A stretch of DNA of 64,000 nt from Rhizobium lusitanum (lineage in GTDB: Bacteria; Pseudomonadota; Alphaproteobacteria; Rhizobiales; Rhizobiaceae). The translations under genes were made by a program, and so were the position numbers. Under the pieces are notes generated by a model. It saw only the letters and a list, made by a program, of their open reading frames with translations. It was not told where the DNA came from and did no database searches. Positions 1-9,500 of the stretch are shown here, in pieces; within the stretch, counting starts at the first letter, position 1, and each line of letters begins with the position of its first letter. Where the stretch lies: NCBI RefSeq assembly GCF_014189535.1, contig NZ_CP050308.1, positions 620,001 to 684,000 on the forward strand, read 5' to 3'.

Positions 1-9
1 CGACTTTCA

Positions 10-618
10 TTACCACATGCTCTTGGCAGCGCGCACCGGCCATTCGCGGTCATAGGTTTCCTGGTCGAAATCGCCCTTCGCCGCCTTCAGCAGCATGCCG
101 GGCGTCGGGAGGCTCGCCGGATCGACAAATCTCTCCGAATTCCAGAGCTCCGCGCGCATCACCGCCCGCGCGCACTGGAAATAGACCTCGTCGATAGTGA
201 TCACCACGACGCTGCGCGGATGCTTGCCATCCATTTCGAAACTTGCCAGCAGGCCTTCTTCGATGGAAACGACCGCGCGGCCATTGAGCCGCATCGTCGT
301 GTTCGAGCCTGGGATCAGGAACATCAGCGCGATACGGGGATCGCGGACGATATTGGCAAGCGAATCGACGCGATTGTTGCCGCGCCAGTCGGGAAGCAAC
401 AGCGTCTTGTCGTCCTCTACCCGCACGATGCCGCCGAGATCGCCGCGCGGCGAGCAATCCAGCCCTTCCGGGCCAACCGTTGCCAGGGCCATGAAGGGCG
501 AAGCCTCGATCATCCGGCGATAAAGCGGCGTCAGCGCATTCGTCACCTTGGCGGTCGCGGCCTCGCCGGCGCCACCGTAAAGCTCATTCAATTCTTCAAC
601 GGATGTGATGATCGTCAT
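10..618 (-). CDS. PPOX-type FMN-dependent flavoprotein (pyridoxamine 5'-phosphate oxidase family)
   Basis: A 202-residue cytosolic protein of the split-barrel pyridoxamine-phosphate-oxidase-like superfamily. The segment reading SPFMALATVGPEGLDCSPRGD and the following strand with LLLPDWRGNNRVDSL match the FMN-binding barrel of the subgroup called MSMEG_1061/DR2398-like PPOX flavoproteins. These proteins bind FMN, but their substrate is generally unknown. The frame stays open 15 codons further upstream. I chose the ATG at 618 because family members begin about there, with a residue string like MTIITSVEEL. It is transcribed in the same direction as the hydrolase upstream and could share its transcript (57-bp gap). 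The family is clear; the reaction is not. Confidence 0.85.
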   Translation of the reverse strand: MTIITSVEELNELYGGAGEAATAKVTNALTPLYRRMIEASPFMALATVGPEGLDCSPRGDLGGIVRVEDDKTLLLPDWRGNNRVDSLANIVRDPRIALMFLIPGSNTTMRLNGRAVVSIEEGLLASFEMDGKHPRSVVVITIDEVYFQCARAVMRAELWNSERFVDPASLPTPGMLLKAAKGDFDQETYDREWPVRAAKSMW

Positions 619-675
619 GTTGCCTCGCGTCTTTTCGAACCGGATCCGGTGGGTTAGGCGCAAGGCATGACGTGG

Positions 676-1650
676 CTATGACACGCGCCGCACCGGAGTC
701 CGGAAAAACGATATCACCGTTTCGTTGTCGGTTTCGAGAGCATTTTTGTCCTCGGCGGAGATTTGCGCTTCCGCCAGGAATTCGCCGATCGCCTCCAGTA
801 CTGGAACGGCACTGACGATGCGGCGATGGCCGAAACCATTCGCCCAGAGCATGCGAACATCGCCGCCTGCCCTCTCATAAGCGCGAGCATGGTCAGCACT
901 TACTTCCTTGTCGTCCTCGGCATGGATGACCAGCATTGGCCTGCCGAGATCACGAACGCCGCGCACAGCATCATAATCCTTCAACGGCCTACCGGTGACC
1001 CGCCCGACCTGCGCCTCAAGCGCCGCTTGTGTCTTCGGGTCGAGCCTCATCAGCCCGCCAAAATCAGTGAACAACCAACCCATCGCGCTTGGTGCGCCGA
1101 TCAACACCAGGCGTTCCGGCAGAACCGGCTCAATACCCGGCAGGAACCCGGCCGCTGCAAGCGCGACAGAAGCGCCGCCGAAGGAGTGACCGATCGTCGC
1201 ATCAAAGCTGCCGAATCGTTCCGCAGCAGCGGCAATGGCGGAAACGGCTAGACGCAGATTGAGGAAACGCCCCGGCGAACGGCCATGGCCCGGCAGATCG
1301 AGCGAGACCACTTCGGCGCCGGTATCCGCGAGAAAGGCGGCAAGCTCCGACGTGTATTCGCTGCTGGAGACCCAGCCATGGACGACAAGATAGCGCCGGC
1401 GTCGGCCTTTCGCGCCGCCGTTGAAACGATAGGCCATTGCCCGTCCTCCAGGGAAAGACAGCATGACCGCCTCGGCGGAAGCAAGCCGCGCCCTGCCCTC
1501 GGCATGAGCGGCCTTGGCCTTGGCGCCCTGGGGCAGACGCGACGGCGTCAGGCAAAAGAGCTTGAAGGCGGCCTTGCCGGCGAGCTGCGGCGAGACACGG
1601 CTGAGGCCGGATAATCCCAGCCGGGTGACCTTGAGCACAAAGGATGGCAT
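676..1650 (-). CDS. alpha/beta hydrolase
   Basis: A 324-residue serine hydrolase of the alpha/beta fold. Visible elements are the oxyanion-hole region VVHGW near residue 90, LDLPGHGRS near 118, the nucleophile elbow GHSFGG with Ser156, the acid in HAEDD (Asp246) and the base His275 in GFGHRR. The open frame reaches back to a TTG at 1674, but the ATG at 1650 is preferred because the TTG lies inside the palindrome at 1668-1683. The gene is divergent from a MarR regulator only 46 bp away, which suggests that the regulator controls it. The substrate cannot be read from sequence; an esterase or lactonase acting on a lipophilic or toxic compound is plausible. Confidence 0.88.
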   Translation of the reverse strand: MPSFVLKVTRLGLSGLSRVSPQLAGKAAFKLFCLTPSRLPQGAKAKAAHAEGRARLASAEAVMLSFPGGRAMAYRFNGGAKGRRRRYLVVHGWVSSSEYTSELAAFLADTGAEVVSLDLPGHGRSPGRFLNLRLAVSAIAAAAERFGSFDATIGHSFGGASVALAAAGFLPGIEPVLPERLVLIGAPSAMGWLFTDFGGLMRLDPKTQAALEAQVGRVTGRPLKDYDAVRGVRDLGRPMLVIHAEDDKEVSADHARAYERAGGDVRMLWANGFGHRRIVSAVPVLEAIGEFLAEAQISAEDKNALETDNETVISFFRTPVRRVS

Positions 1651-1667
1651 AGTGAGAATCCAAAAAA

Positions 1668-1683
1668 TGTTCAACTATGAACA
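1668..1683. promoter_or_regulatory. Inverted repeat, probable MarR operator
   Basis: Six-base arms TGTTCA and TGAACA separated by ACTA form a perfect dyad in the 46-bp gap between the divergent hydrolase and MarR genes. Part of the motif (GATGAAC) recurs at 1695-1701, over the regulator's start codon. MarR proteins usually bind such dyads and repress both divergent promoters, so this is the likely autoregulatory operator. The role is inferred from position and symmetry only. Confidence 0.5.
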
Positions 1684-1696
1684 ATAAAGTACAACG

Positions 1697-2182
1697 ATGA
1701 ACAAAAATCAATCCCTACCCTGGGACCATCCGCGTTTTCGCAGCTGGATCGCCGTTGCCCGCGCCTGCCAGTTGATGCAACAGTCACTCGGCCGGGCGCT
1801 CGCCCATCTCGACATCAAGCCGCCCCATCTCGATATCCTCGTCAATCTCTTTCGATTCGAGGGCATTTCGCAGCAGGAACTGGCCCGCAAGCTGTTGGTC
1901 GGGCGCTCCAACATGAGCATGCTCTTACCGCAGATGGAAAAGCGCGGCCTGATCGAGCGGCGCGGCGACAGACACGATAAGCGCGTCCTGCGGCTTTATT
2001 TGACCCAGGACGGCCGGCGTGTGACTGGAGAGGCCATGGCCATCCAGACTGGCCTGATCGACCGCATGCTCTCCGAGGCGCCGCTCGAGGAATGTGAACT
2101 CATGGCTACGCATATGGAGCGGATCATCGGCCTGTTGTTGCAGGACGAACGGGAACCACTGGAAACCGTTACCGATCAATGA
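1697..2182 (+). CDS. MarR-family transcriptional regulator
   Basis: A 161-residue winged-helix regulator. The recognition region reads ISQQELARKLLVGRSNMSMLL, followed by a wing with LIERRGDRHDKRVLRLYLT, which is the standard MarR layout. Flanking helices would form the dimer interface. It is divergent from the alpha/beta hydrolase and separated by a dyad at 1668-1683, so it probably represses the hydrolase and itself until a small phenolic or lipophilic ligand binds. Its 3' end overlaps the convergent LtrA-like gene by 7 bp. No strong ribosome-binding site precedes the ATG, so the exact start is slightly uncertain. Confidence 0.88.
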   Translation: MNKNQSLPWDHPRFRSWIAVARACQLMQQSLGRALAHLDIKPPHLDILVNLFRFEGISQQELARKLLVGRSNMSMLLPQMEKRGLIERRGDRHDKRVLRLYLTQDGRRVTGEAMAIQTGLIDRMLSEAPLEECELMATHMERIIGLLLQDEREPLETVTDQ

Positions 2183-3375
2183 TGACTGGGCGGGCGCGCA
2201 AGCGGCACGGCGCGCGTCAGCGATGCGTATTCCCAGATCGCCACGACCACCAGGACGGACGTCGCAAGAATGCCGAGCTGATAGACGACGACCATCGGCA
2301 GCGTCAAAAGCAGCAGCGCCAGTCCGACAAGCCCGGCCAGATGCGATAGCGGCGGCCGGCCGGTCGTCGCGCCTTTGAACCAGAGATTGCCGATGAGAAA
2401 CACGGCCGGGCCGCCGAGGATCGCGGCTGCCATGTGCAGGTCGGCCTGGTCGTGGGAATGCGAAAACAGGAACTCGTCGCTGACGACACTCAGGATGATA
2501 CCGGCGAGAATCGGGATATGCGCATAGGTGAAAGCCTGGCGCGCCAGGCTGCCGGGTGTTTCATCATGCTCGATGCGATGGGCGGCGCGTTCATGACCGA
2601 ACTGGAAATAGATCCACCACATCGCGACTGTGCCGACGAAAGTAGTGACGAACACCAGGATCATCAGCAGCGAAAGCGGTTCTTCGGCAAAGGTCTTGCC
2701 CGCCAGCAGCACCGCTTCCCCCAGGCAGATGATGATGAACAGGGCGCAGCGTTCGGCAAGATGCGCACCGGAAATATTCCAATCCGCGGTGGTCGACTTG
2801 CCGAGACCGGGCACGCGGAAACCAAGAGCGGGGCCTGCATATTCGATCACCAGCGCCGCAAGCCACAGCGCCACCTGCGTCTCGCCTCCCACAAGCGCGC
2901 CACCAATCCAGAAGATGCCCGACAGGGCTAACCAGCTCGAGATGCGCAGGAAATTGCGGTGATTGCCTGCGTTGACACCCCTCAAGGTATAGGCCGTGAA
3001 CAGCGAGCGCCCGACCTGCATGAAGACATAGGCGCCGGCGAAGAAGATCGCCTTCTCGCCGAAGGCATCCGGGATCGACGCCGAAAGCACCAGCCCGGCA
3101 AACATCAACACGAACAGCATGATGCGGACCGGCATGCGGTCGGGATCGAGCCAGTTCGTCACCCAGGCGGTGAAGACCCACACCCACCAGACCGCGAAGA
3201 CCAACATGATGGCTTCGAGAACGCCAAGCGGCGTAAAATGGCCGGCGAGTGCATGGGAAAGCTGCGAGATCGAAAAGACGAAGACGAGATCGAAAAATAG
3301 TTCGACGAATGAGACCTTGCTCTCGTTCTTGCTGCCCTTGGCGCGCAGCCAGCTTTCCCTACCCCGACCGACCAT
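2176..3375 (-). CDS. Low-temperature-requirement A (LtrA)-like membrane protein
   Basis: A 399-residue polytopic inner-membrane protein. The N-terminal signature KVSFVELFFDLVFVFSISQLSH is characteristic of the LtrA family (Pfam PF06772). About a dozen hydrophobic segments follow, with charged loops such as HRIEHDE. LtrA was named from Listeria growth at low temperature, but its biochemical function is unknown. The gene lies 30 bp downstream of the DUF971 gene on the same strand and converges on marR with a short overlap. The family is secure; no specific role can be claimed. Confidence 0.88.
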   Translation of the reverse strand: MVGRGRESWLRAKGSKNESKVSFVELFFDLVFVFSISQLSHALAGHFTPLGVLEAIMLVFAVWWVWVFTAWVTNWLDPDRMPVRIMLFVLMFAGLVLSASIPDAFGEKAIFFAGAYVFMQVGRSLFTAYTLRGVNAGNHRNFLRISSWLALSGIFWIGGALVGGETQVALWLAALVIEYAGPALGFRVPGLGKSTTADWNISGAHLAERCALFIIICLGEAVLLAGKTFAEEPLSLLMILVFVTTFVGTVAMWWIYFQFGHERAAHRIEHDETPGSLARQAFTYAHIPILAGIILSVVSDEFLFSHSHDQADLHMAAAILGGPAVFLIGNLWFKGATTGRPPLSHLAGLVGLALLLLTLPMVVVYQLGILATSVLVVVAIWEYASLTRAVPLARPPSHH

Positions 3376-3405
3376 GCCTGCCCCCTTCTTGCCGAAAAAT
3401 CGATG

Positions 3406-3780
3406 CTAGTGCGGTTTGCCCGCCACGTCGCGACTCAAGCCCTTATTCTTCAATTCAGCCTCATAGACCGCGAAAAGCTCCGAACCCTTTTCGCCGAGTT
3501 CGCGAAGATAGGTCCAGGTGAAAATGCCGGTATCGTGCATGTCGTCAAAGCCGATGCGCACGGCGTAGTTTCCGGTCGGGGTCATCGACATGATACCGAC
3601 ATTGCGCTTGCCCGGTACGGTGACCTTCTGCCCCGGCCCATGCCCCTGCACCTCGGCAGATGGCGACAGGACGCGCAACATTTCCGCCGGCAGATCGAAG
3701 CTTGCGCCATCATTGAAGCTCACCACCAGACGATGGCGGTCCTTCGATACTCTCAATTCGGTTGGCCAGACGTCGCTCAT
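3406..3780 (-). CDS. DUF971 / gamma-butyrobetaine hydroxylase-like N-terminal domain protein
   Basis: A 124-residue protein consisting only of the DUF971 domain (Pfam PF06155), recognised by [21 protein letters not shown] near the start, then [33 protein letters not shown] and YLRELG. The same domain occurs at the N terminus of gamma-butyrobetaine hydroxylases and in proteins linked to iron-sulfur or cofactor metabolism. Here it stands alone. It is divergent from moaA with only 134 bp between the starts, a context that fits cofactor-related work, but this is only suggestive. It could share a transcript with the LtrA gene downstream. Confidence 0.85.
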   Translation of the reverse strand: MSDVWPTELRVSKDRHRLVVSFNDGASFDLPAEMLRVLSPSAEVQGHGPGQKVTVPGKRNVGIMSMTPTGNYAVRIGFDDMHDTGIFTWTYLRELGEKGSELFAVYEAELKNKGLSRDVAGKPH

Positions 3781-3914
3781 CGATTATCCCATGCGTTTCA
3801 ATGCCTGTCCGGAGAAGTAGGCCGGCGCTTCTTCACGCGCAAGTGCATTCGAAATGCATTTCCCTTGACGCGACAATCGCCTATGCACACATTAACATGG
3901 TAACGGAGGTTTTC

Positions 3915-4964
3915 GTGAACAGCATCGTCGGTACGATAGGCAACGGATCGCCCCTGGTGGCGGATGCGTCACCCATGATCGACCCATTCGGGCGGGCGGT
4001 TACGTATCTGCGCGTCTCCGTGACCGATCGCTGCGATTTCCGCTGCACCTACTGCATGGCGGAAAACATGACCTTCCTGCCGAAGAAAGACCTGCTGACG
4101 CTGGAAGAGCTGAACCGGCTCTGTTCCGCCTTCATCGCCAAGGGCGTGCGCAAGATCCGGTTGACCGGCGGCGAGCCACTGGTACGCAAGAACATCATGT
4201 TTCTGGTGCGCGAACTCGGCAAGCGCGTCCAGACCGGCGAACTTGAGGAATTGACGCTGACCACCAACGGGTCGCAACTTTCTCGCCATGCCGACGAGCT
4301 CTATGATTGCGGCGTGCGCCGCATCAACGTCTCGCTTGATACGCTCGACCCCGACAAGTTCCGCGCCATCACCCGCTGGGGCGATTTCGCCAAGGTGATG
4401 GAAGGCATTGATGCCGCCCAGAAGGCGGGCTTGAAGATCAAGCTCAATGCCGTAGCGCTCAAGGACTTCAACGAGGCCGAGATACCCGAAATGCTGCGCT
4501 TCGCCCATGGCCGAGGCATGGACCTGACCGTCATCGAGACGATGCCGATGGGCGAGATTGAGGAGGACCGCACCGACCGGTATCTTCCGCTCTCCAAGCT
4601 GCGCGCCGACCTCGAACAGCAATTCACGCTTACCGAGATTCCCTATAAGACCGGCGGCCCGGCCCGCTATGTCGAAGTCGCGGAAACCGGCGGCCGGCTT
4701 GGCTTCATCACGCCTCTCACCCATAATTTCTGCGAGAGCTGCAACCGCGTTCGCCTGACCTGCACCGGCACGCTCTATATGTGTCTCGGCCAGAACGACG
4801 CCGCCGACATGCGCACGGCGCTCCGCGCCACCGAAGACGATGGTCTCCTCTACGCCGCCATTGATGAAGCCATCACTCGCAAGCCGAAGGGCCACGATTT
4901 CATCATCGATCGCACCCACAACAGGCCTGCGGTCGCACGCCATATGAGCGTGACCGGGGGCTGA
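3915..4964 (+). CDS. moaA: GTP 3',8-cyclase, molybdenum cofactor biosynthesis protein A
   Basis: A 349-residue radical-SAM enzyme that converts GTP to the 8,3'-cyclo intermediate in the first step of molybdopterin synthesis. The N-terminal SAM cluster motif is Cys40-x3-Cys44-x2-Cys47 (CDFRCTYC), followed by [11 protein letters not shown]. The second 4Fe-4S cluster is carried by the C-terminal [15 protein letters not shown] region with a further Cys, and the protein ends in the conserved Gly-Gly tail needed for activity. A GTG start at 3915 is chosen because GGAGGT sits five bases upstream; ATG 3897 in the same frame lacks this spacing. MoaC and MoaE genes are not in the window, but mobA and mobB lie 4 kb downstream. 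Confidence 0.96.
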   Translation: MNSIVGTIGNGSPLVADASPMIDPFGRAVTYLRVSVTDRCDFRCTYCMAENMTFLPKKDLLTLEELNRLCSAFIAKGVRKIRLTGGEPLVRKNIMFLVRELGKRVQTGELEELTLTTNGSQLSRHADELYDCGVRRINVSLDTLDPDKFRAITRWGDFAKVMEGIDAAQKAGLKIKLNAVALKDFNEAEIPEMLRFAHGRGMDLTVIETMPMGEIEEDRTDRYLPLSKLRADLEQQFTLTEIPYKTGGPARYVEVAETGGRLGFITPLTHNFCESCNRVRLTCTGTLYMCLGQNDAADMRTALRATEDDGLLYAAIDEAITRKPKGHDFIIDRTHNRPAVARHMSVTGG

Positions 4965-4986
4965 TTTTCAGCGATATCAAATCAAG

Positions 4987-5016
4987 AAAATGCCGGGTCA
5001 AAAGCCCGGCATTTTT
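4987..5016. terminator. Bidirectional rho-independent terminator
   Basis: Eleven-base arms (AAAATGCCGGG and CCCGGCATTTT) enclose a 7-base loop, with a T run on the plus side and the matching A run on the other. It lies between convergent moaA and the chemoreceptor gene and can serve both strands. Confidence 0.88.
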
Positions 5017-5047
5017 ATTATTTATCTCTGTTTTCTAAAGTAACACC

Positions 5048-7597
5048 TTAAGCGGCGCGATATCGGTTTTTGCCAGTATCGTAGCTTTCATACGTCTGGT
5101 CTCCATCGCCCGTGCGGAAGCGGTCGATCTTCTCGGAGAGCGTGTCGACGCGCTGACGCAGGCCGTGGATTTCGGCATTGTTTTCCTCGACCATCGCAGC
5201 ATTTCTCTGCGTAATCAGCTCGACCTCGCCAACCGCCCGTGTCACCTCCTCGATGCCTGTGGACTGCTCGGCCGTCGCGGAGGAAATATCGGACACCAGC
5301 TTCTGGACGCCGGTGACATGCTTGATGATCTCGTTCAACGCCGAGCCGGTTTGCTCGACCAAATGAACGCCACTCCGCACCTGCGCCGAGCTTGCGGAAA
5401 TCAGCCCCTTGATCTCCTTCGCCGCATTGGCGCAGCGCTGCGCAAGCTCGCGGACTTCCTGGGCAACGACGGCAAAGCCACGACCGGCATCGCCGGCGCG
5501 AGCTGCCTCCACGCCTGCGTTCAGCGCCAGCAGGTTGGTCTGGAAGGCGATCTCGTCGATGACGCCGATGATGGTGGCGATCTTCTCCGACGAGCGATTG
5601 ATCTCGCTCATGGCGCCGACGGCCTTGGCGACGACTTCGCCGGACTGGGTTGCATAGGCCTGGGTCTCGTTCACCGACACCGCCGTCTGCTTGGCACGAT
5701 CGGCCGTGGAGCGCACGACATCGCTGAGGCGATGCAGAGCCCGCGAGCTTTGCTCGAGCGCTGCCGCCTGCTGCTCGGTGCGACGCGCCAGGTCGTCGGC
5801 GGACATGGCAAGATTGCCGGTGCCGCCCTTGATCTCCTCGGCGGTGTAGCGGACATCCGTCAGCGTTTCCCGCAGGGCTTCGATTGCATGATTATAGGTG
5901 AAGGCCATTTCGACGAAGTCGGCGGAGAGATCTTCCCGCATGCTTTCCTCTAGATTGCCGTCGGCAAGCTTGGCGAGAACGTCGGCCAGCGCATTCAACG
6001 CCTGCTTCTGCTCGGCTTCGATGCGGGCGCGGTCTGCGGCCCGGCGTTCAGCCTCTTCCGCCGACAGAGCGCGAGCGCTCTCCGCTTCCCGCTCCAGCCG
6101 GACGTTTTCGACAGCGGCATCGCGGAAGACGGTGACTGAGCGCACCATGTCGCCGATCTCGTCGCCGCGGTTGCGGCCGTCGATCGCCACTTCCAGATCG
6201 CCGCTTGCCAGTCGCGTCATGATCTCGGTCACCCGCTTCAGTGGTCCGCGCAGCGTTTCCACCAGCATCAGGCCGCCGACGATCGCAAGCAGCGTGCCGA
6301 AGATCATCGCGATAACGGAGACATTGGCCGAGCGCTCGCTGTCTTCCTTGCCGATCTCTTGCGCCTGTGCAACGAAGCTGCGCAGCGATGTCATCGCTTC
6401 CGCCAGGATGCCGTTGGATTCGACACGTGTCGTCTTCCAATCGGCCGACGTTTGCAACAGATCGGCCGATCCCTTGGTCACGCCGTCGATCAGGGGCTGA
6501 ACATGCGAAGCAAAGTCGCGCATAGTGGCATTGGCCGGACCGAGCGCCGAAATCTTCACGGCCACATCCTGCAGTTCCTTCAGATCGCTGATCACGGCTT
6601 CGCGCGAAGCGGCATCGCGGACACTTTCCATGCGCGCCGCATGCAGCGTCACACGATCGATAATGCCAAGCGCTTCATCGACATGAGCCAGAAGTTCCTT
6701 CTGGCCATCGATGATCTTATCGAGACTGACGAAGCGGTCCGCGGCGGTATCGCTGTTCTTGGCCGATTGCAGGGTCATGTCGCCCTCGATCTTAACAAAG
6801 GCCTGAAGAATGGGACCCATCGCCTCGACCTTCTGGTCGGACGTGCCGCTGCCTTTCAACAAGGCGTCGAGCTTGTTGGCTGCGTCGGCTGCATTGTTGA
6901 CCAGCCCGGCGCCACGCTTGGAGACAAGGGCTTGCGAGATCGCTAGCTGCCTCAGAATGGCGTCGGCATAGGTGCGCGCGTCGGTGATTTCCTCGTCGGA
7001 ATCGGCGGCCATCTGTACCTGGATGCGCAGGTTGCTCATCTTTTCGGACAGCCCCTTATAGGCAGCGGCGTCGTAAAGCAGCTCCTTGGCAAAGGTTTCC
7101 TTGTCGCTGAATTCCTTGCGGATAATGTCGATCTGCTTGGCGGCGGCCTTACCGTTCGTCTGAATGCCCAGCACCGCCTTCCGGATTGCGTCGACATCGC
7201 CATCCTGCTTTTGCTTGATAGTCCAAAGGGTGGCCGTCTGAGCGCGCATCTTGTCCGCCAGAGCGCTGACGGCGGAGATATTGGCGCGCTGGTCGTCGCT
7301 AAGCAAACCGTTCAGCCGCTGGACACCAGCTTCCTGCGCATCGATCTTGTCGGTGAGCGCCTGGCGCGTCTCGTTGGACGGCGAGGTGGTGAACTCCTGT
7401 AGCGCGGCTTGTAAATTCTCGAAATCGCTGATGTTTTCGATCGTCGCCCGCGTCACGGTCATATGCCCGTTGAGGATATTGGCCGTGTGATAGCCGACCA
7501 TACCGACACCGGCGATCAGCACCACCAGCGGCACGACGAAGATAAGAACCTTGGTCACGATCCTGCGACTTTGCAGAAGACGATCAATGAAGAACAT
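5048..7597 (-). CDS. Methyl-accepting chemotaxis protein
   Basis: An 849-residue transmembrane chemoreceptor. A first membrane helix lies near residues 13-36, followed by a large periplasmic helical region of about 390 residues, a second membrane helix near 425-447, a HAMP domain to about 500, then the cytoplasmic signalling coiled coil. The hairpin tip reads [20 protein letters not shown] near 690-710, where CheA and CheW bind. There is no C-terminal NWETF-type tail for CheR or CheB, so adaptation would need help from other receptors. The TTG at 7609 also opens the frame, but ATG 7597 is the more usual start. No che genes are nearby. The ligand is unknown. Confidence 0.93.
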   Translation of the reverse strand: MFFIDRLLQSRRIVTKVLIFVVPLVVLIAGVGMVGYHTANILNGHMTVTRATIENISDFENLQAALQEFTTSPSNETRQALTDKIDAQEAGVQRLNGLLSDDQRANISAVSALADKMRAQTATLWTIKQKQDGDVDAIRKAVLGIQTNGKAAAKQIDIIRKEFSDKETFAKELLYDAAAYKGLSEKMSNLRIQVQMAADSDEEITDARTYADAILRQLAISQALVSKRGAGLVNNAADAANKLDALLKGSGTSDQKVEAMGPILQAFVKIEGDMTLQSAKNSDTAADRFVSLDKIIDGQKELLAHVDEALGIIDRVTLHAARMESVRDAASREAVISDLKELQDVAVKISALGPANATMRDFASHVQPLIDGVTKGSADLLQTSADWKTTRVESNGILAEAMTSLRSFVAQAQEIGKEDSERSANVSVIAMIFGTLLAIVGGLMLVETLRGPLKRVTEIMTRLASGDLEVAIDGRNRGDEIGDMVRSVTVFRDAAVENVRLEREAESARALSAEEAERRAADRARIEAEQKQALNALADVLAKLADGNLEESMREDLSADFVEMAFTYNHAIEALRETLTDVRYTAEEIKGGTGNLAMSADDLARRTEQQAAALEQSSRALHRLSDVVRSTADRAKQTAVSVNETQAYATQSGEVVAKAVGAMSEINRSSEKIATIIGVIDEIAFQTNLLALNAGVEAARAGDAGRGFAVVAQEVRELAQRCANAAKEIKGLISASSAQVRSGVHLVEQTGSALNEIIKHVTGVQKLVSDISSATAEQSTGIEEVTRAVGEVELITQRNAAMVEENNAEIHGLRQRVDTLSEKIDRFRTGDGDQTYESYDTGKNRYRAA

Positions 7598-7927
7598 GCC
7601 ACGCCCCAATCAAATTGGTTGGTATCCGGCGAAGGCGGGATCATCATTCCTGCTGCGCTGCGGTAGATGCTTCTGCGTCATGCAAAACCGAGTGGGAGCC
7701 TCGGGAAATAAGATTGAATAAGAATTAAGCGCGCACATAAAAGGTTGTGCAATCTACGAAAAATCCGAAATTCTGTCTCGTTTTGCGATTTTACCGGAGC
7801 CAGGCATGCGATCAACCGGAAGTTTCGCTGCGACGCACAATCGAATTCCGCCACCGACAGACCATGAGCGATTCCAATTTGACGAAAAGCGCAGTAGGTC
7901 AGACTGATATATCCAGGGAATCGTTTC
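7598..7927. other. Intergenic region, no gene seen
   Basis: About 330 bp between the divergent chemoreceptor and DMT exporter genes. It must hold both promoters. Short open frames here have no family features or good ribosome-binding sites. No clear hairpin, RNA or repeat was found. Confidence 0.5.
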
Positions 7928-8839
7928 ATGCCGCGGACCAAGAATACGCAGGGCGCCCTTTACATGGCCGCATCAATGGCAGGTTTTGCCTGTAGCGATG
8001 CCTTGTCCAAATCGGTCATCTCCGTAATGAATGCCGGCGAGATCATTTTTATCCGCGGCCTTTTCACCAGCATTATCGTCTACCTGATCGCCCGGCATAT
8101 GGGCGCCTTGCGCTCGTGGAAAGTCATTCTGCAGCCGATGATCGCACTGCGCATCGCTTGCGAAGCGATTGCGGCGGGAACCTACATCACCGCGCTTGGA
8201 ATGATGCCCATCGCCAATGCCTCGGCCATTCAGCAGGCGGTGCCGCTCGCCGTCACGCTTGGAGCCGCGCTGTTCCTCAAGGAACCCATCGGCTGGCGGC
8301 GCTGCGCGGCAATCATCGTCGGTTTTGTCGGTGTGCTGATCATTGTTCGCCCCGATCCCCAAGGGTTTACGACGGCCGCCCTGCTTTCCATCGCCTGCAT
8401 GTTCGCAACCGTGGCACGCGATCTGGCCACGCGTTGCATCAGCAAGGATGTACCGTCGCTGATGGTGACGGTGTGCACCGCAGTTTCGATTTCGATCTTC
8501 GGCGCTCTGCTGACAGAGCCGCTCGGCGGCTGGCAACCGGTCAGCCTCACCTCGTTCTCGCATATCCTGCTGGCATCGGTCCTGGTGCTGATCGGCTATC
8601 AGGCGACCATCCTGGCGATGCGGACAGGCGAAATCTCCTTCGTCGCGCCGTTTCGTTATATCAGCCTGATCTGGTCGGCACTGCTTGGCCTGCTCTTCTT
8701 CGGCGAGGTGCCGGATGCCTGGACCTTCATCGGCGCCGCCATTGTCATCGCTTCCGGCATCTATACATTCTATCGGGAGAGAAAGCGGCAAGCGGCTCAG
8801 CCTATCGCCCAGGAATCAGAGCCGCGTGTGCCCGCCTGA
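7928..8839 (+). CDS. DMT-superfamily (EamA) transporter
   Basis: A 303-residue inner-membrane protein with ten predicted helices arranged as two EamA repeats of about 140 residues. Repeat 1 contains AIQQAVPLAVTLGAALFLKEPIGWRR-like sequence and repeat 2 the matching RYISLIWSALLGLLFFGEVP. Such transporters export amino acids, nucleosides or other small metabolites; the substrate is not predictable here. An AGGGA ribosome-binding site precedes the ATG. The gene is 10 bp upstream of mobA, so the three genes to mobB probably form one transcript, although a role in molybdenum metabolism should not be assumed. Confidence 0.9.
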   Translation: MPRTKNTQGALYMAASMAGFACSDALSKSVISVMNAGEIIFIRGLFTSIIVYLIARHMGALRSWKVILQPMIALRIACEAIAAGTYITALGMMPIANASAIQQAVPLAVTLGAALFLKEPIGWRRCAAIIVGFVGVLIIVRPDPQGFTTAALLSIACMFATVARDLATRCISKDVPSLMVTVCTAVSISIFGALLTEPLGGWQPVSLTSFSHILLASVLVLIGYQATILAMRTGEISFVAPFRYISLIWSALLGLLFFGEVPDAWTFIGAAIVIASGIYTFYRERKRQAAQPIAQESEPRVPA

Positions 8840-8849
8840 GGTCGCCAGC

Positions 8850-9500
8850 ATGCCCGGCTTCATCGCAGATCCCACCGAAATCCCGCCCTTCCTGCTTGCC
8901 GGAGGGCGTTCTAGCCGCATGGGTGCGAACAAGGCATTCGCTTTGCTCGGCCACGAAAGGCTTCTAACGCGGATAGCAACACGGATCGGGCAGCAACAAA
9001 CAATCCCAGTCGCGCTCAACGCCGATGCCGACTGGCTGGACACAGAGGGGCTACGGCTGGTCCCCGATACCATCACCGGCAAGCTTGGCCCCCTCGCTGG
9101 CGTGCTCACCGCCATGCGCCACGCGGCTGTACATTGTCCCCATGCCTCCCATCTCGTCACCGTGCCGATCGACAGCCCGTTTTTCCCGATTGATCTGGTT
9201 GCCCGACTGGCGGAGCCGATCGAAGGCCGGGATGACATCGCGATCGCCGCATCGCTGGGACGCGATCACCCGGTCTTCGGTCTCTGGCCCGTCTCTCTCG
9301 CTGACGATCTCGAAGCCTGGCTTCTCGCGGATGAGAAGCGGCGCGTCCGGGATTTCCTGGCGCGTCATCTCGTCCGGACGGTGGACTTTCCGGCCATCGA
9401 AACGATGATCGGCCCGCTCGACCCCTTTTTCAATATCAACACGCCGGACGACCTGCTCGACGCGGGGAGATGGCTCGCGGCACTGGAAAGCAACCAATGA
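8850..9500 (+). CDS. mobA: Molybdenum cofactor guanylyltransferase
   Basis: A 216-residue cytosolic nucleotidyltransferase that transfers GMP from GTP to molybdopterin to give the guanine dinucleotide form of the cofactor. The signature LAGGRSSRMGANKA near residues 16-30 is the GTP-binding loop of the MobA family, and VPIDSPFFP supplies the conserved acidic metal site. The C-terminal NINTPDDL is also typical. The frame is open further upstream inside the DMT gene, but the ATG at 8850 is the natural start, 10 bp after the upstream stop. Its stop codon overlaps the mobB start (ATGA), which indicates translational coupling. Confidence 0.95.
   Translation: MPGFIADPTEIPPFLLAGGRSSRMGANKAFALLGHERLLTRIATRIGQQQTIPVALNADADWLDTEGLRLVPDTITGKLGPLAGVLTAMRHAAVHCPHASHLVTVPIDSPFFPIDLVARLAEPIEGRDDIAIAASLGRDHPVFGLWPVSLADDLEAWLLADEKRRVRDFLARHLVRTVDFPAIETMIGPLDPFFNINTPDDLLDAGRWLAALESNQ

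Noticed and set aside
3781..3914. Molybdenum-cofactor riboswitch before moaA
   Set aside because: The short leader has no clear multi-stem structure; only a ribosome-binding site is supported.
3969..4943. A 324-codon open frame opposite moaA
   Set aside because: Antisense shadow of a strongly conserved radical-SAM enzyme.
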